DNA from: Callaeas wilsoni
Taxonomy: Eukaryota; Chordata; Aves; Passeriformes; Callaeidae
DNA: 64,000 nt
Direction of reading: 5' to 3'
Assembly (NCBI GenBank): GCA_013398955.1
Contig: VWPU01017660.1
Location: 1-64,000, forward strand
Below the pieces are notes generated by a model. It saw nothing but the letters and a program-made list of their open reading frames with translations, was not told where the DNA came from and ran no database searches. Numbering within the stretch: position 1 is the stretch's first letter; each line of letters starts with the position of its first letter. Of this stretch, positions 9,380 to 21,480 are shown piece after piece. A program made the translations under genes and the position numbers.

Positions 9380-10924
9380 CCCCCCTTTCGCGAGTGGGCG
9401 AAACCGTCCCACGAGCTGGGAGGCGGTGGCGGAGATGCCGCAGCCGCGGCTGCCCGCGGCGGGTCCCCCCAGCCGGGCACGTGGGGCTTCGCCCGTCCCA
9501 GCGCTTGAAGGGCTGGGTCTCCGCGGCGCCTCGGGTTCTGCCTTCCCCCACAGAGCCGGCAAAGAGCCGGGCCCGTGTCCGGAGGGAGTTTTCCCCGCGG
9601 CGCTGGACGGGGCGGTCCCCGCTGCCCACCCGCGGGGCCGCCTGGCCGCCGCTTCCCGTCCGGCCCGCCGGCAGCCTGGCTCCGCCGGCTGGTTCTCCTT
9701 CTTCCCGGCCTGCTTTCCTCAAGGAAGTCACGGCTCGTCACCCGCTGGTTCTCCGGGCCGCCCCGCCGGGCAGGCGGCGGAGCCCGGCGGCCCCAGGCCA
9801 GCGCAGCGCTGCCAGGGTGTCCCCCGGCTGAGCAAGGGAGTTTCCCTCCGTTCTCAGCAAGGTGAATTCCCAGGCACACGCCTCCCTCCGCCTGCCCTCA
9901 AGGGTCCGGCTGCCAGGAAGAGGGGAGACGGGGAAAGAGATGGGAAAGAGCGAGGGATCCGGCAGCACCTTCCCTCCAGTCTCAGGAGAGGAGTTCTCAC
10001 GCAGGGAAACCCTCGGCAGTGAAGGCGAATGTTACTCCCCGCCGTACCGGTGCCCCGAGCCCGGGGGCTCCGGGAGCCGCCAGCCGAGGTCCCCCTGTTC
10101 TGCCCGGGACCAGCGCGGAGCCGGGATGGAGCGAGGGGAGCAGAGAGGGGGAGCCCTCAGCCCACGGGAACTCCCAGCTGGGTGTGCGTGTCCCCCCTGA
10201 GCCGCTTTGCGGGCTCCCAGGTGGGGAGGGGACCCCTGTGAGGGGGTGCCGGGTCTCTGGAGAGATCTCTCGGGGGTCGCTCCGTGTAACCGAGCGGGAC
10301 GGGGCCGGGAGGACGAGGCTGTGGCAGACCGGGAGGAGCCCGCGTCCGGCTGCCCCAGCATCCCGCGTGGGGCTGGGAGAGCCCGAGGGACGGACAGACG
10401 GACCTTGCCGAACGGTAAAATCCGCTCCACTCTGCTACTTGTACTTAGGGCGACGCCTGTCCTGCGGGTACCCTAATCCTAACCCTAACCCCTCCTCCGG
10501 GGCTGTACAAAGAAGGGCCCCGAGGACGCGAACTGTCCGCCGGGGATGGGGCAGCCGCCCCTGGCGCTGATACCGTGCTCCCGGCCACCTCCCGGGCCTC
10601 CGGGGCCACCGGTGCACGTCCCCGGCGTCGCCTCATCCCGGGAGGGAGTTCGGCAGAAGGGAGGTCGCATCTCCGCGAGAGCTAAGAGGGCATCCCTCCC
10701 GGCGCAGGAACCTCTCTCGAGGTGGAGGAAAGCGAACAGCGCTGGGTTTTGGGGAGAGGAGGGTTCGGAAAAGGAGCGCATCCCGGTCCGTGCCCGGGAG
10801 GTGCCTTCATGCCCCGCGCGGGGCGGCGCGGAGCCAGCGGCGGTGGCCGCGGGGCCGGTGACAGCCCAGCGGAGCCCCGAGCGTCCCCGCGGCCGGGCGG
10901 CAGCCTCTGCCCCGGCCTCCTCCG
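9380..10924. other. 1.5-kb CpG-rich block
   Basis: This is the largest CpG-rich block in the window. Open frames of up to 246 codons exist on both strands at once (plus 9282-10022, minus 9235-9879, plus 10019-10570), all Arg/Pro/Gly/Ala-rich and unlike any family I know. That is what random GC-rich DNA produces. It could be a CpG island promoter, for example of a lncRNA or an unplaced first exon, but no TATA box, ORF start or splice pair is convincing. Confidence 0.5.
10471..10492 (-). repeat. Short interstitial telomere-like repeat
   Basis: About three and a half C-rich vertebrate telomere units sit inside the CpG-rich block: CCCTAA, TCCTAA (one change), CCCTAA, then CCCC. The G-rich TTAGGG strand is the minus strand. 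Vertebrate genomes hold short interstitial telomeric sequences inserted during double-strand-break repair. At 22 bp, chance in GC-rich DNA cannot be fully excluded. Confidence 0.7.
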
Positions 10925-11600
10925 GGCCAGTAATTGGGTGTGCTTAAAATCAACCCGGCTAACGAGCCTGTTGTCCTCCTCACCCCACCCCCGCGTGTGA
11001 AACATTGTCATTAGGCGTCTAATATCTCCATCGCTTCCAGGGGGGAATGGGAAGAGGCTGCTCGAAAAAAACCACAGACAAAAGAAAGTGTGTGAACTCC
11101 CAGCGCCCATATGCACAGCACAATGCAAAGCGGGTTAATATCAGTTAGCAGTTCTGCAGTGACCTGTAAAGTTGCCTCTCTGGAAAGATTCTTGATGTAT
11201 TACTTAACATGGCTACACAGTTATCTGTCTCGGCATTAATGCGTCCATTAAATCACTGTTGAGTAGCATCAACCTACTCCCGAGTCTTTCCGTCCCCTGG
11301 GAATATGGTTTCTAAACAGGATCAAACATGTGATGCTGACAAGTCATGAGATAAGTTATAATTAATTAGAGTTTGCTACATCCACAGAATGGGTACTTGG
11401 GGGAGTGGGGATGGACCGGGCCATTAAGGACTTCAGCCAGGAGGGAGGATCTATAATATTGAGTTGGAAAACAAGAAGTAATAATCAAAGGTGGCCGAAG
11501 AAAACTGCAAACCTTTAGCTTTCAGAACTCGGTCAAGATTAAAGTTGTTCTTGATGGGAAACACACCATCCACTCCTTAATGAAAACCATGGGGAGACCG
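10925..11600. promoter_or_regulatory. Strong candidate conserved regulatory block
   Basis: Composition changes sharply from the CpG-rich block to about 650 bp of repeat-free AT-rich sequence. It includes CAGTAATTGGGTG near 10929, GTCATTAGGCGTCTAATATC near 11010, GGTTAATATCAGTTAGC near 11131, and GGCATTAATGCGTCCATTAAATC near 11232. ATAAGTTATAATTAATTAG lies near 11351, followed by AGTAATAATCAAAGG near 11477, where a TCF-like ATCAAAGG joins TAAT cores. No open frame is meaningful. The density of homeodomain-type cores makes it one of the best enhancer candidates here. Confidence 0.45.
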
Positions 11601-14100
11601 ATGCTGCGGATGGCTCCTTAAAGAGGGAGAGGAATCCTCGCTCCAGGTCTGAGGACAAAAATCAGCGGCTCGGTTTGCAAGGGGAAGAAGAGGAGGAGAG
11701 GAAGGAGTCGGGAGAAGGGAGCCGCCTCGCCTGGCTGAGCAGCGAAGCCGCAGCCAGAGGTCACGTCTCCACCCGACACACACTTCGGGGTCGTTTCGCA
11801 GATGTTCCCCCGGTTCAGAGAGGCCCGGAGCATCCCCCTGCCTGCCCCAGAGCGCCCTGGAAGCTGCCGAAACCCCTCTCCTCCTGGCAGACAAATGGCC
11901 CCTCTTGCCCTGGGCTGGGGCCAGCCTCCAGCCCTCCCCCTGCCCTCTCTGCTGGAATGACAGTTAAAAATCGGACTGCAAACAAGTGGATTTTGGTCTG
12001 AGCAGTAATAGCCCTTATTTGCTTTGCTTTAACAAACAGCTGGAGGGGGGGATTTACTTTCAGGCTGGCTGTAAAAGCTCCACATGGGAGGGGAGAGGCA
12101 GGGGACGGAGGTTAACCGGCGGCACGGGGTGTCTTTTCATGCCCTCTGCGAGTCAAAGCAATGGCTGGGTTTATTTGCTTGCTCTCTGCAACAAATGGGA
12201 GCCCTTCAGGTGAGAAGATGTTGGGAGGGTGGAATGACAGGACAGATTTACACCTGTCCTTACAGCCTACTCTGACAACCCCTATAGCCTACAGAAATGA
12301 CCAGTGGTGCCGCGGAGTCTGGGGAAGTCAGCAGGTTCACTCGGCTTTTTTGTTGCTTTTTCACTCCGTCCTCCCCCACCGCTGCCCCTCCTGCTTCCTT
12401 CTCCCTTTCCCTTGTTGTCGTATGGCACGACATGAAGCACAGAGAGATGGACCCGACTGATAGGCTGCCCCAGCCACGCCGTGCCCCAGGAACATCGCAG
12501 CTGACCCCGGGGAGCCCCTTCTCAGCACCTCCTCGGTCACACGGGGTGCCCAAGGTCTGCGTCTACCACACTCCAGCCTCCTGCCGCAACCTCCAACTCT
12601 CAGCTGTCCCCTCCCAGACAAGAAGGCAGAGAGGAGATAACCCCCTTATGCCCTGTCTGCCCCCAAACATCCCACCTCGATGACAGAGGCTGTCCAGATG
12701 CCTCTGGAATCTGGCTGGACCCAGCTGCCATCTTCATCGGTGGAGAGGACAAAGGCTGCATTCCCCATCTCCCACCCCAAGGGCCTGTTGCCACCTCCGA
12801 GTGCCTGCTGAAAGCCCTCCTCAAAGCCAGCTCTCGAGTGTGGCGTCTGGTGGAGCCAGGAGCACTCAGCCCCGCATTCAGCACGCCTGGAAGGCTGCAG
12901 CCATTCCGCCCGAGGGCATGGGGGTGTTGCTGAGGGTCCTCTGGAGAAGATTGGAATAGGTCTCAGTAGCCCCTAGCCAAAAGCATCTTGTGAGCAAGCA
13001 GCACAGCCCAACATCTCAGCACTCAGCTGAACAGGACCTTGGGGCCTCTGCTCCAGCACGGGCGCCTGAAGCTACACTCAAAGAGCCAAACATAAAAGCC
13101 CCAGCATATGGCAGCGTGGAACTGAGGTCTCCTGACGGATCCCACGTGCCCACCGCGTTCCCAGGACAGAGCTCCCGGGCAGCAAAGTGCCCAGGCACAG
13201 GATGCACAGGGCTGGGACATCAGGCAGAGAAGAAACAGGTCCTAAGCTGCTCTAAGCGTTTTCACCTGAAGTTTGTTAAGTGCCACATTCTGCTGGAGAT
13301 CTCCAGCCGGATTCCTCCTCCTGCAACAGGTAAGGGAGCCAAAGCCACCAGTTCTAACAAAAACAATAAAAGCCAGAGGTTTCTCATCTCCCTGTTAGGC
13401 TCATTGCAGCAATGATTTCCCAATTACACAGAGTCAAACAGTTTCAACAGAAAAGACTGGGAATGCCTCACAGGAGGACTCTTGCCTGCCCCAGGCTAGG
13501 AAAGTGTAGAGAACCTGCCCCAAATGAGGCAAGCGTGGGGATTTGCAAACAGGTCCCTCTGCTCATGGCGACAGCCCTAAGCCCTGGAATGGGGTTATAG
13601 CCAGAGGCCAGCACTCGAGATTCCTCTAAAATCTTTGGGAACATCTAAGGGTTCGGCACTTCTAAAAATCTCTTGAGGCTTCTTCAGATGCCTGGAGAGA
13701 GATTTCACAGCTTGTCTCCTCTTAATAGCTGAGTTTTCAGTCTCTGGCCAGAAAAATAGGCTGTGCAACTTCATTGTGCCTTTCTTACGATAATTAGGAT
13801 TAATAAGTCACCATTTCACCCAGGATACACACCACTGCTACGCAGCAATCACGAGATAACATCGTTTGTGGTAACACATCCCCGTGAGGATGGACGAGGA
13901 TATCACAAAGGGGTAATGGGGGACAGAGAGAGGAGTTAAACCTTTTACAGCCCGGGAAGAGCAGGGATGCCTCTCTCTCCCTACTGCGTTCCCTTCCGCA
14001 GGCTGAGGCTTTCTGGGATGATTCTGCCAATGAAGACATCGCAGGAGCTGTTGAGGCCAAGAATACCCTTTGGAAGCTTAAAAGGAAAGGTTTATGTTCT
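11601..14100. other. Non-coding, no gene recognised
   Basis: This stretch is ordinary mixed-composition sequence. Open frames of 128 and 141 codons (12297-12683 and 12990-13415, plus) show no recognisable domain. The segment around 12140-12215, with AGTCAAAGCAATGG and TTTATTTGC, is mildly enhancer-like. Nothing else stands out. Confidence 0.55.
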
Positions 14101-14165
14101 CTTCTGTGCAATGCGAATATGCAGATGAATTTGCATATGGCTACTCTGTGGAGTAAATGCCTTTC
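14100..14165. promoter_or_regulatory. Octamer-bearing candidate site
   Basis: ATTTGCAT at 14129-14136 is a perfect POU octamer (ATGCAAAT on the minus strand). It lies a few bases after GAATATGCAG, a degenerate second octamer-like site. Paired octamers within 25 bp are plausible POU-factor targets, but single octamers are common by chance. Confidence 0.25.
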
Positions 14166-16400
14166 AGGGAAGAGACAAAGGTGCTCTTTGGGATTGGCGG
14201 GGGAAGAGGATGGAGTATGAGACTGTTTTGTATCACTTTTTTCCAGCCCCTCTGGAGCTGATGGGGTGATATTTCAAGGGAGGCATCGATGCAGGTGCAT
14301 GAGCAGGAAGAGTCAATCTCTCCGTGGAGGTACTCGGCCATTGCCACCCGGAATTTCAGACACAGGGTGCATTACGCATGCTTGGGGATCTCCCATCAAC
14401 CACAAAGTCAAGGTCAACGTCTCCTCCTCATTCCTTCAAATGATCTGGACCCTGCCTCTCAGGAAAAAAACCACTTCCCTCTCCTGTGTTCTGGGATCGC
14501 TGGAGCTGCTGGAGTTTGTACCGGGGGAGGTTGTGGAGGGGTGAGTGCTGACAGCCGGCTTTGCTCGGTGAGAGGCCCTCGGCAGCACGACCACTTCTCA
14601 CCTCCCTTTACCAAAGCCTGGCTGTGGCACCCTCCTGGTGGAGATCCACTCCTCGGCCACCAAGGATTTCCCAGATGGGAAATGGGATGCGTCAGGTCCC
14701 AAACACGCCGGATTTCCTTCCCACTTCCCAGGGTACACACACAACACACCCAGGGCATCCCAGGAGCGCTGGGTTTGCCGCTTTTTGCAGAGACACAGCT
14801 GATCTGCATATATTCAATGACCACGTCTGGGAAGACTGGATGAGTTAAGCCCAGGCATAATTTCCAGGCATGGAAAAGGGTGTGCTCAGAAACCCTAGAC
14901 ATTTTCTAAGCCTACTCAAGACCTGCCATGATCAGATGGTTTGTCCAGCCAAAGAAGTCCTGAAGATGGAGCACACGGCTGGGAAACATCAGATTTGCAG
15001 GGAGTTAAGGACTTTCAGAAGACACTTCCAAACGTGCAGTTTTTCTTGCGTGACACACAGGGTCACTCTTGTCAACAAATATCCCATTTTAATATTCCAT
15101 TAAACTTTCATGGTGTACTCTGAGTCCATGATATAGGCACAGTCAACAAACGTAAAAATCAATTAATCAGTCCCTGAGCGAATACCCAGTGAGAGAGAGA
15201 AAGGCTCCCATTAATTTCTCCAGACTTCAGGTCAAGCCCTAAATGTATAAAGATCAAAAGACCTGGAGATTAGCATTGAGCCAAGTCATCAGCAGTGGGA
15301 TTTCCAAAGGCCACGCTCAGCCCCTTGCAAGTAGATGGGCAAAACCGCACTGACCCAAGGTTTTTTAGTTCCCTTTTTTTTGTGCAATGAGGCAACTTCT
15401 GATTTTAATTTTTATTTAAGAAAGGAAATAGTAAAAGAAGTTGTTTGCACTTTTCACCACAGGTGAGAGTTTTCCTCTCCACACACAAATCACTCCAAAG
15501 TCCCTGAGAAGATGAGTGACAGCCAAATTTCCTCGCAGCCTTTGCTCTTTGCACATCTCCCTGCCAGGTTTGTGCCGAGAACAGGTGGCTTTTGCACCTA
15601 GCACATATTTGTGCAGGCTGAGTGCTAGCAGTGAAATCAAATCCTTTCTCTGACCCAGGAATTTTGATGGCAGAGGGAAGGGTGTCTTGTTTGAGGGGGT
15701 GTGGCACTTCTTTCCACAGGAACATTTATCATTTCTCTGCTGAAAAAGAGACCAATAACCCATACCCCGTGCCTGTTATTACCCTGTGAATTCAAAGGTG
15801 TCTCGTTTTTAATGGGCCCTTAGCAATAGCGCCGGCACCTCATCATTTATCATCTTGTGCTGACAACTTCCTTGATGCACAAAGCTCCTGAATGGCACCT
15901 CTAAAAGAGGTGTCAGCAGAACGCGCCGTGAGGGGTCTTGTAGCTTTTCCTGTAGTCAAGCAAAGGAAGACCCGAGGCGTGTTTATACCTTTGAACTGGA
16001 ATATCAGTCACAATATCAGACTCTCCATGTTCTCCTTTCTAGCCCAGACCCAGGCAGAGCACAGGGGAGGAAAATCAACCTCTGAAGGCCACATCTCCCT
16101 CTTCAGCAAGGGCGAGAGAGATGGGGCACGGCAGCGCAGGCAGGAGAGCCCTGCTCCCACCACCTGCCCAAATCCAACAACCACATCGGAGTCGGCACAG
16201 CTTGGAGATACCCCTGCACAAGGCAGAACTGACCCAAACGCCTTCTCCTCCCTCCCAAAGCAAAGCAGAAACCAAGGCGTGAGTCACAGCTTTGACCTAC
16301 AATTTGAAGCCTGCTTTTTTTCCCAGGGCTTCAAGGAAATCTCGTGTTAAATCCATAACAGAGTCCTAAGGGAGAAAGGCAAAACATCCTCTGTCACAGC
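14166..16400. other. Non-coding, weak conserved-element texture at 15770-15920
   Basis: No gene or transposon is recognised. Within it, 15770-15920 (GTTTTTAATGGGCCC and CATCATTTATCATC segments) and 15080-15180 (AAAAATCAATTAATCAG) are AT-rich and repeat-free and may be conserved non-coding DNA. The open frame of 184 codons at 14289-14843 has no family-like content. Confidence 0.45.
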
Positions 16401-16410
16401 TGACCTCCTT

Positions 16411-16430
16411 TCTCTCTCTCTCTCTCTCTC
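16411..16430 (+). repeat. (TC)10 microsatellite
   Basis: Ten uninterrupted TC dinucleotides lie in a pyrimidine-rich context. It is a perfect dinucleotide microsatellite and is likely polymorphic. Confidence 0.95.
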
Positions 16431-19400
16431 TTCAAGATGTTTTTCAAGGAAAGAAGCCAAAAATCGAGCTTAGGGAAATGAGCAGAGCTTGGCTGGGTTG
16501 GTGGGGCTGAGCTGACTTTGGCCAGGCAGAGCTGCCTCCTAACCTGCTCCTATGCAAATCCCAGCGCCACCAGCAGCAGCCTCACCCCGGCAAAGGCTGC
16601 TCTCCCCTCCTGGTTTGTGCAAATGCAGTCTTGCCACAAATCCATTTGCAATGGCCTTGAATGACAACGGCTGATTTTGACACTGGCAACAGTAAATCTT
16701 CCATTTTCCCCTTGGAGGGTTTGGCAGAGCCGGGCTGATTTTCTTCTCCAAACCTTGCCTGGCAAAGGTTTCCCTATCTCATAGCCTTATGCAAGCACAA
16801 CACTCTGTAATTACCAGGTCCAGAGTCTTTCATTCAAGTGCCTTCAAGGACTTTAAAGAATTTTGACTTGGGGCCCCCTGGGGCAAAAGCCCAAGGATTA
16901 CTTTGCCCAATTTACTTATGAGTAAACTGAGGCACGGCAGAGCAAAACCTGTAATTTTCACGAGTCTATTCATTCAGGATTCCTCGTTTTCCACACTCCC
17001 AACTCCAAAATGCCCTCAAGGCTTCAGTATTCAGGGCTGTCGAGCAGTCAAATATTTGGCAGAAGGATTTTGCAGCACTCCAGAAAGCCAACTCCATCCT
17101 CCTTCCAAACCACCCACTCAGAAAAAAATCAGGGCATCCAAAACTGGTGGTTTGTGACACTCAGCTGATAATAGGGTATGCTATTAATGAGCCCCAAATC
17201 TCAACCTCTCTGCACTTCCATCGAAGAGATATCTAGAGGGGAAAACAGGAAGGCAGGCAATAGCTTCCCCCTCTTCTGCCCGAGAGCTCAGTGTGCGGGC
17301 AAAGGGTGGGAGGAAGGGAGGAATTTCCAAACAGCCCCACAGGAGGCTCAGGGCTGCTGCTTGCCAGGAGCCACCTCTGTCACAAGCAGCACGTAGGGCC
17401 ACGAGCACCAGAGCCCCAGGAGCACAGCCCGGCTCCCAGCACCCACGGCTCATTTCCCATTTTAATGAAATCGCATTGGGGCTCAGGCAGGAATTCTTCC
17501 CTCCTCTGTCCCCAGGGGTGGCCTCTCTGCCGAGCGGTTTCTCCAGCGTCCTCATGGACCCCAGGGATGGGTTTGTCACCTGCTGTGGGCAGCTGCTCCC
17601 AGTGTGGCTCCTCTGCCCAGAAAGGAGATCTTGCTCTAATAACCACTGCTTTAGTGGGGACCACTAATGGCCTCCTCCTCGATCCCACTGCCATCCATTC
17701 CCACAGAAGTTTTAGGAAACTTTCACCCTTTTTTCAGCTTTGACTGAAACCACCATTCAAAAGGTACCAGGAGAAGGGGATGGAGGGGAACGGCAAAGCC
17801 ACTTCAACCTCCTTTTCCTAGCAACTGCTTGAGGAAAAAGGAATAATTGTGTAGTACCCACATGCAGCCAGAGAACGAGTTACAGGAAAGAATCCATCAG
17901 AGGGGGAAAGGCAATTCAGATATTCAAGGAAAAGATTTCCAAGTTGACTTATGATTTTTCCTCCAGGATCTCATTGCAACAGGCACTGTGCAAACACTCA
18001 GCGAGACACAATTTCCTGCACTAGATATATTAAAATCTAAGCTGCAGAGACAGAAAGAGTGTAGGAGGGAAAATGGGAGGGTTGAGGAGAATCAAACTGA
18101 CTCACCCTGGGTTACTTATCTGGTCAAGAATAGAGGCAGGGAGGAATAACCCAAGGCTCCAGAGTGCCAGTCCAACACTGTCCTTCAGAGAAGGTGGCTC
18201 CTACCTACCCCTTTGATCTGCTCGGCACAGCAGGGAGCAAGGGCCACCTCCTATCAAAATGAAAAGCCAGGCCACAGCCAAAGAGCAGCAAACAGAGAAA
18301 TATCAAGAGAAGATTATCTGAGAATGCCAGATACTTGTGGGAATAAAGTGTCTGTCACCAGCAAAACCACGATGGTGTCACATGTGGGCTGGGGTAGATG
18401 AGCACAGCTCCCCAGCAGCCAGGGCTCTGCTCACGAAACATCAGCAGGGTCTGCTCCACATTATCCATCACCAGTGCCAGGAAGAGCAGAGGAGAGATGA
18501 GAGCTCTGGGAAGGCCATTCCCCAGTTAGGAGAACACCAACACATGGTCCCAAGCCAGGGATCCGGATGTGTTGGGCAAGGAGAGGGAGGAGTGATAAAT
18601 AGAGAAAATAATGCCAAAACAGTGATGTAAATTAACCAGCTTGAGTAAAGAAAAAGCAATGGGAGTCCAGTGCTGCTAAAGGTGAATTAAACCTTCCTTA
18701 TCCCTCCGAACCCCTGAAAGAGTTAACAAAATAGTAGGAAAAGGAGAACACAGATTCTAATTTATGGAGAGGTTCAAAGGGCTTTTGATAAAGCCCTTCA
18801 GTAGAGTCTCTGAAGGAAATTTTATAATCATGGGGTTGGGAGATAAAGTGCTGTCATAGATTAAAAACTTGTTGAGACAGAAAACAGAGGAGAAGGAAAT
18901 AAATGGCAAATGACCAGCATGGAAATAATTTAGGAGAGGTGTCCCCAGGATGAATTTGGAAAGTGGTTAACTGTAGTATGACTTTATGACTAATAGCAAT
19001 TAGACCTGGTAGAATAATAAACAGAAGCATGGTAACAACGTTGATCCTCTACCCGTGTGCTGCAAAGAGTCTGATCTAGAACAACTCATTGGTCTTTTTT
19101 TGATTAAATCAGGGGGAAAAAACCCAACACAAAACACCACCAAAGCCATGTTGTTATTCCCATTCCTCCTCCCTAAAAGCAAACCCAGGAACATTTCAAC
19201 GACACCTCCCCGTCCCCACACTCCCTCCGCGGGCAGACGTTTCCAGAGCGCTCTGACAAAGGATCCCTGGCACCGGCAAAGCGGAGGAGCAGGATTTTTC
19301 TGGCGTTCGATTGCAATAAAGTTTTCAGTGATTCCCTCCCCCTCAGTTCTCCCTCCCTTCACCGTCTGCCTTCCCTGAGCTTGCTGGGGCTGTGACCCAC

Positions 19401-20035
19401 GGCCTGAGAAACACCCATGGGAGAAAGGAAGCTTCGTGCTTTGCTGGCAGCTAAGAACTCGTAGTTAAGTCGAGCCTAGTTGAGAATTGCAAGGACCAGG
19501 AGGATCCAGGAGGATCATACAGAGGGTGGGATACCTGGAAATGCAGCTGGGCAGCAGCTGGATATCAGCCTGAGCTGGACTGCCCTAAGTCGGTGCCCTG
19601 AGTTGGAAAGGGATGAGAGAGAAGTGGTCCTGCCACTCCGAACCTGCTCCCACTGCCCCAGGCCTGGGCAAGGAGCCCTCCAGAGCTGAGAGGTGCCGTG
19701 CAAGGAGTGAGGATGGGGATTTCCTTGGCACTGAAGCGATTCCCCAGCCTGCTGCGAGCAGATGCTGGGTTCTGGCAGGTGCCACGTGTGGCACAGGCAC
19801 AAACACAAAGATTGCTGTGGCACCTCTTCCCAAAACAGGTGTAGGAAAGATGATGAGGAAATCCTTTTCCCACTCCCCAAACACAGGAAAACACCAGCTA
19901 CCTGGGATGTTTTCCACATGCTCATTGCCCCCCACGTCAGCAGCTCTGCTCTGAGCCAGGCTTGGAAAACACCCTTCCCACCAAGTCCAGCCCCTCGTTG
20001 TCCACAGAAAAAAAAATAAAAGGACAGCATGGAGA
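16431..20035. other. Non-coding, no gene recognised
   Basis: This is ordinary non-coding sequence. An A/G-rich, AT-leaning stretch at 18590-19060 lacks a recognisable transposon. Open frames (for example 150 codons plus at 17291-17743 and 180 codons minus at 19515-20057) overlap others on the opposite strand and carry no domain signature. Confidence 0.55.
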
Positions 20036-20480
20036 TGAACCAGATTGCACTGTCCATTTCAACCAGCCTTTAATCAAGTCATGCCAGGATAATTTGGGAA
20101 CAAATGAAAATTGATACATTTTAGGCACGCTGAGAGCAGGGAAAGGCTGGATGCAGCTGCTGCATGGGCATGGAAGGATGCTCACGGTGGGTGCAAGTCT
20201 TCCCCAAGAGGGAAGAGCAGGCAGCTGCCCTGAGGTAGAGGGGAGAAGGCGCTTGGCATTTTAAAAGAGCCGGAGTCTTTCCGTAAGGAAGCGGTTGCAG
20301 GAATACTGATTGCACAAGATGGCTGGGTGCCTGCCTTGCCTTTGTGACTCTTCCTTTTTTTTTCCCCTCCCCAGTGCGCCCACAACGGCAGCCCTTTTAT
20401 GACAGAATGATTTCAGTGAGCCTAAACACAATGTGCCTTACAGCCGTAATTCTGGGACTCCTCGAGCATGAATCATATGA
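20036..20480. promoter_or_regulatory. Candidate conserved elements
   Basis: Two short AT-rich segments look conserved by texture: 20045-20135 (CTTTAATCAAGTCATGCC, GATAATTTGGG, AAAATTGATAC) and 20395-20480 (ATGATTTCAGTGAGCC, GCCGTAATTCTGG, AATCATATGATGC). They lie on either side of more GC-rich, less remarkable DNA. Role and conservation are inferred. Confidence 0.28.
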
Positions 20481-21260
20481 TGCACAGGGCTGATAGTGGG
20501 GGCAGAGGCATTTGCTTCATTTCCAGACAGAGGGATGGAGTCAGGCTCCACCCGGCTGAACCAGTGCTTCCACTGCTCCTGCACCTTTTCCCAAACACCA
20601 CAAAGCAGGGCCAGGTACCTGTGCAAGCCCCATTTGCTGGAAACCGCCTTCCTGAGCCGCTGTGCCACTCAGCTCAAGGCATTCCGGTCCCTGGGCTCTT
20701 GCAAAATCTCATGACCTTGTGGAGGCAAGGCCACAAAATTCACTTGTTTGACTTCATTCTCAGACTTTCATTGAGTTTGACTTGGGGAAAGGAAAAAAGC
20801 CAAGAAAACAACCAATAGCAAAACACAAAGCAGCGGAAAGAAAAATAAAACCAAAGGGAGCAGAGTTTGCAGGGAGGGAAATCTCAGTGCCTTTCACTCC
20901 TGCCCGGAGCTTTGGCTGTTGAAGGCCTTTTTTTTTGAAATATCCATCCATTCTTTTACTCCTTTCTAAGCCCAAATCCATCTATCTGGGCCTCCTGGAG
21001 GAAAGCAGTAAAGAAAACCTTGGGATGAAGATTTGAGAGGCAGGGAAGGACCCAAGAGCACACACAGGTGCCTTCCTCCAAGCAGGATTGAGCATTTCTC
21101 CAAAGCCCAGCACACACTGGCATCGTTCCACTACCTTCGGAAAAACCATGCTCCCTCAGGACTGGATTAATTTTCTTTAAGCAAGTGCTTGTGACAATTT
21201 TTTCACTCACTTTGGTGGAAAACAGCGCTGTCCCCACCATCCTCCTGTTACACAACGCAT
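20481..21260. other. Non-coding, no gene recognised
   Basis: No feature can be supported. Short open frames on both strands overlap and contain no recognisable domain. Confidence 0.5.
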
Positions 21261-21480
21261 CCCCAACCCTCCACTTACGTTTTATTTACATAGCCTCACT
21301 CAAGAGGTCATTGACGCAAAAAATACCCCATTTTCACTATTTGTAGGTCATAAGATTTCACAGGTATGAGCGTCCTTTTATAGCACGGAGGCAAACAGCT
21401 AAGAACGTATTTTGATTGCCCTTTAAAACTTGTAATAAAGGTGTTAAAAGGAAAGAGTGTTTTTACGTGCCATGTCAAGC
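21261..21480. promoter_or_regulatory. Candidate conserved element
   Basis: This AT-rich, repeat-free stretch includes GTTTTATTTACATAGCC, AAGAGGTCATTGACGC (an AGGTCA nuclear-receptor half-site) and a second GTAGGTCATAAG about 30 bp later. TTTTTACGTGCC closes it. Two AGGTCA-type half-sites so close together could serve nuclear receptors. The call rests on motifs only. Confidence 0.28.

Noticed and set aside
9235..10022. 214-246-codon frames on both strands in the largest CpG-rich block
   Set aside because: They lie on opposite strands over the same bases, are low-complexity and match no family I know.
10471..10492. A true chromosome end
   Set aside because: Only about 3.5 telomere-like units, with unique sequence on both sides.
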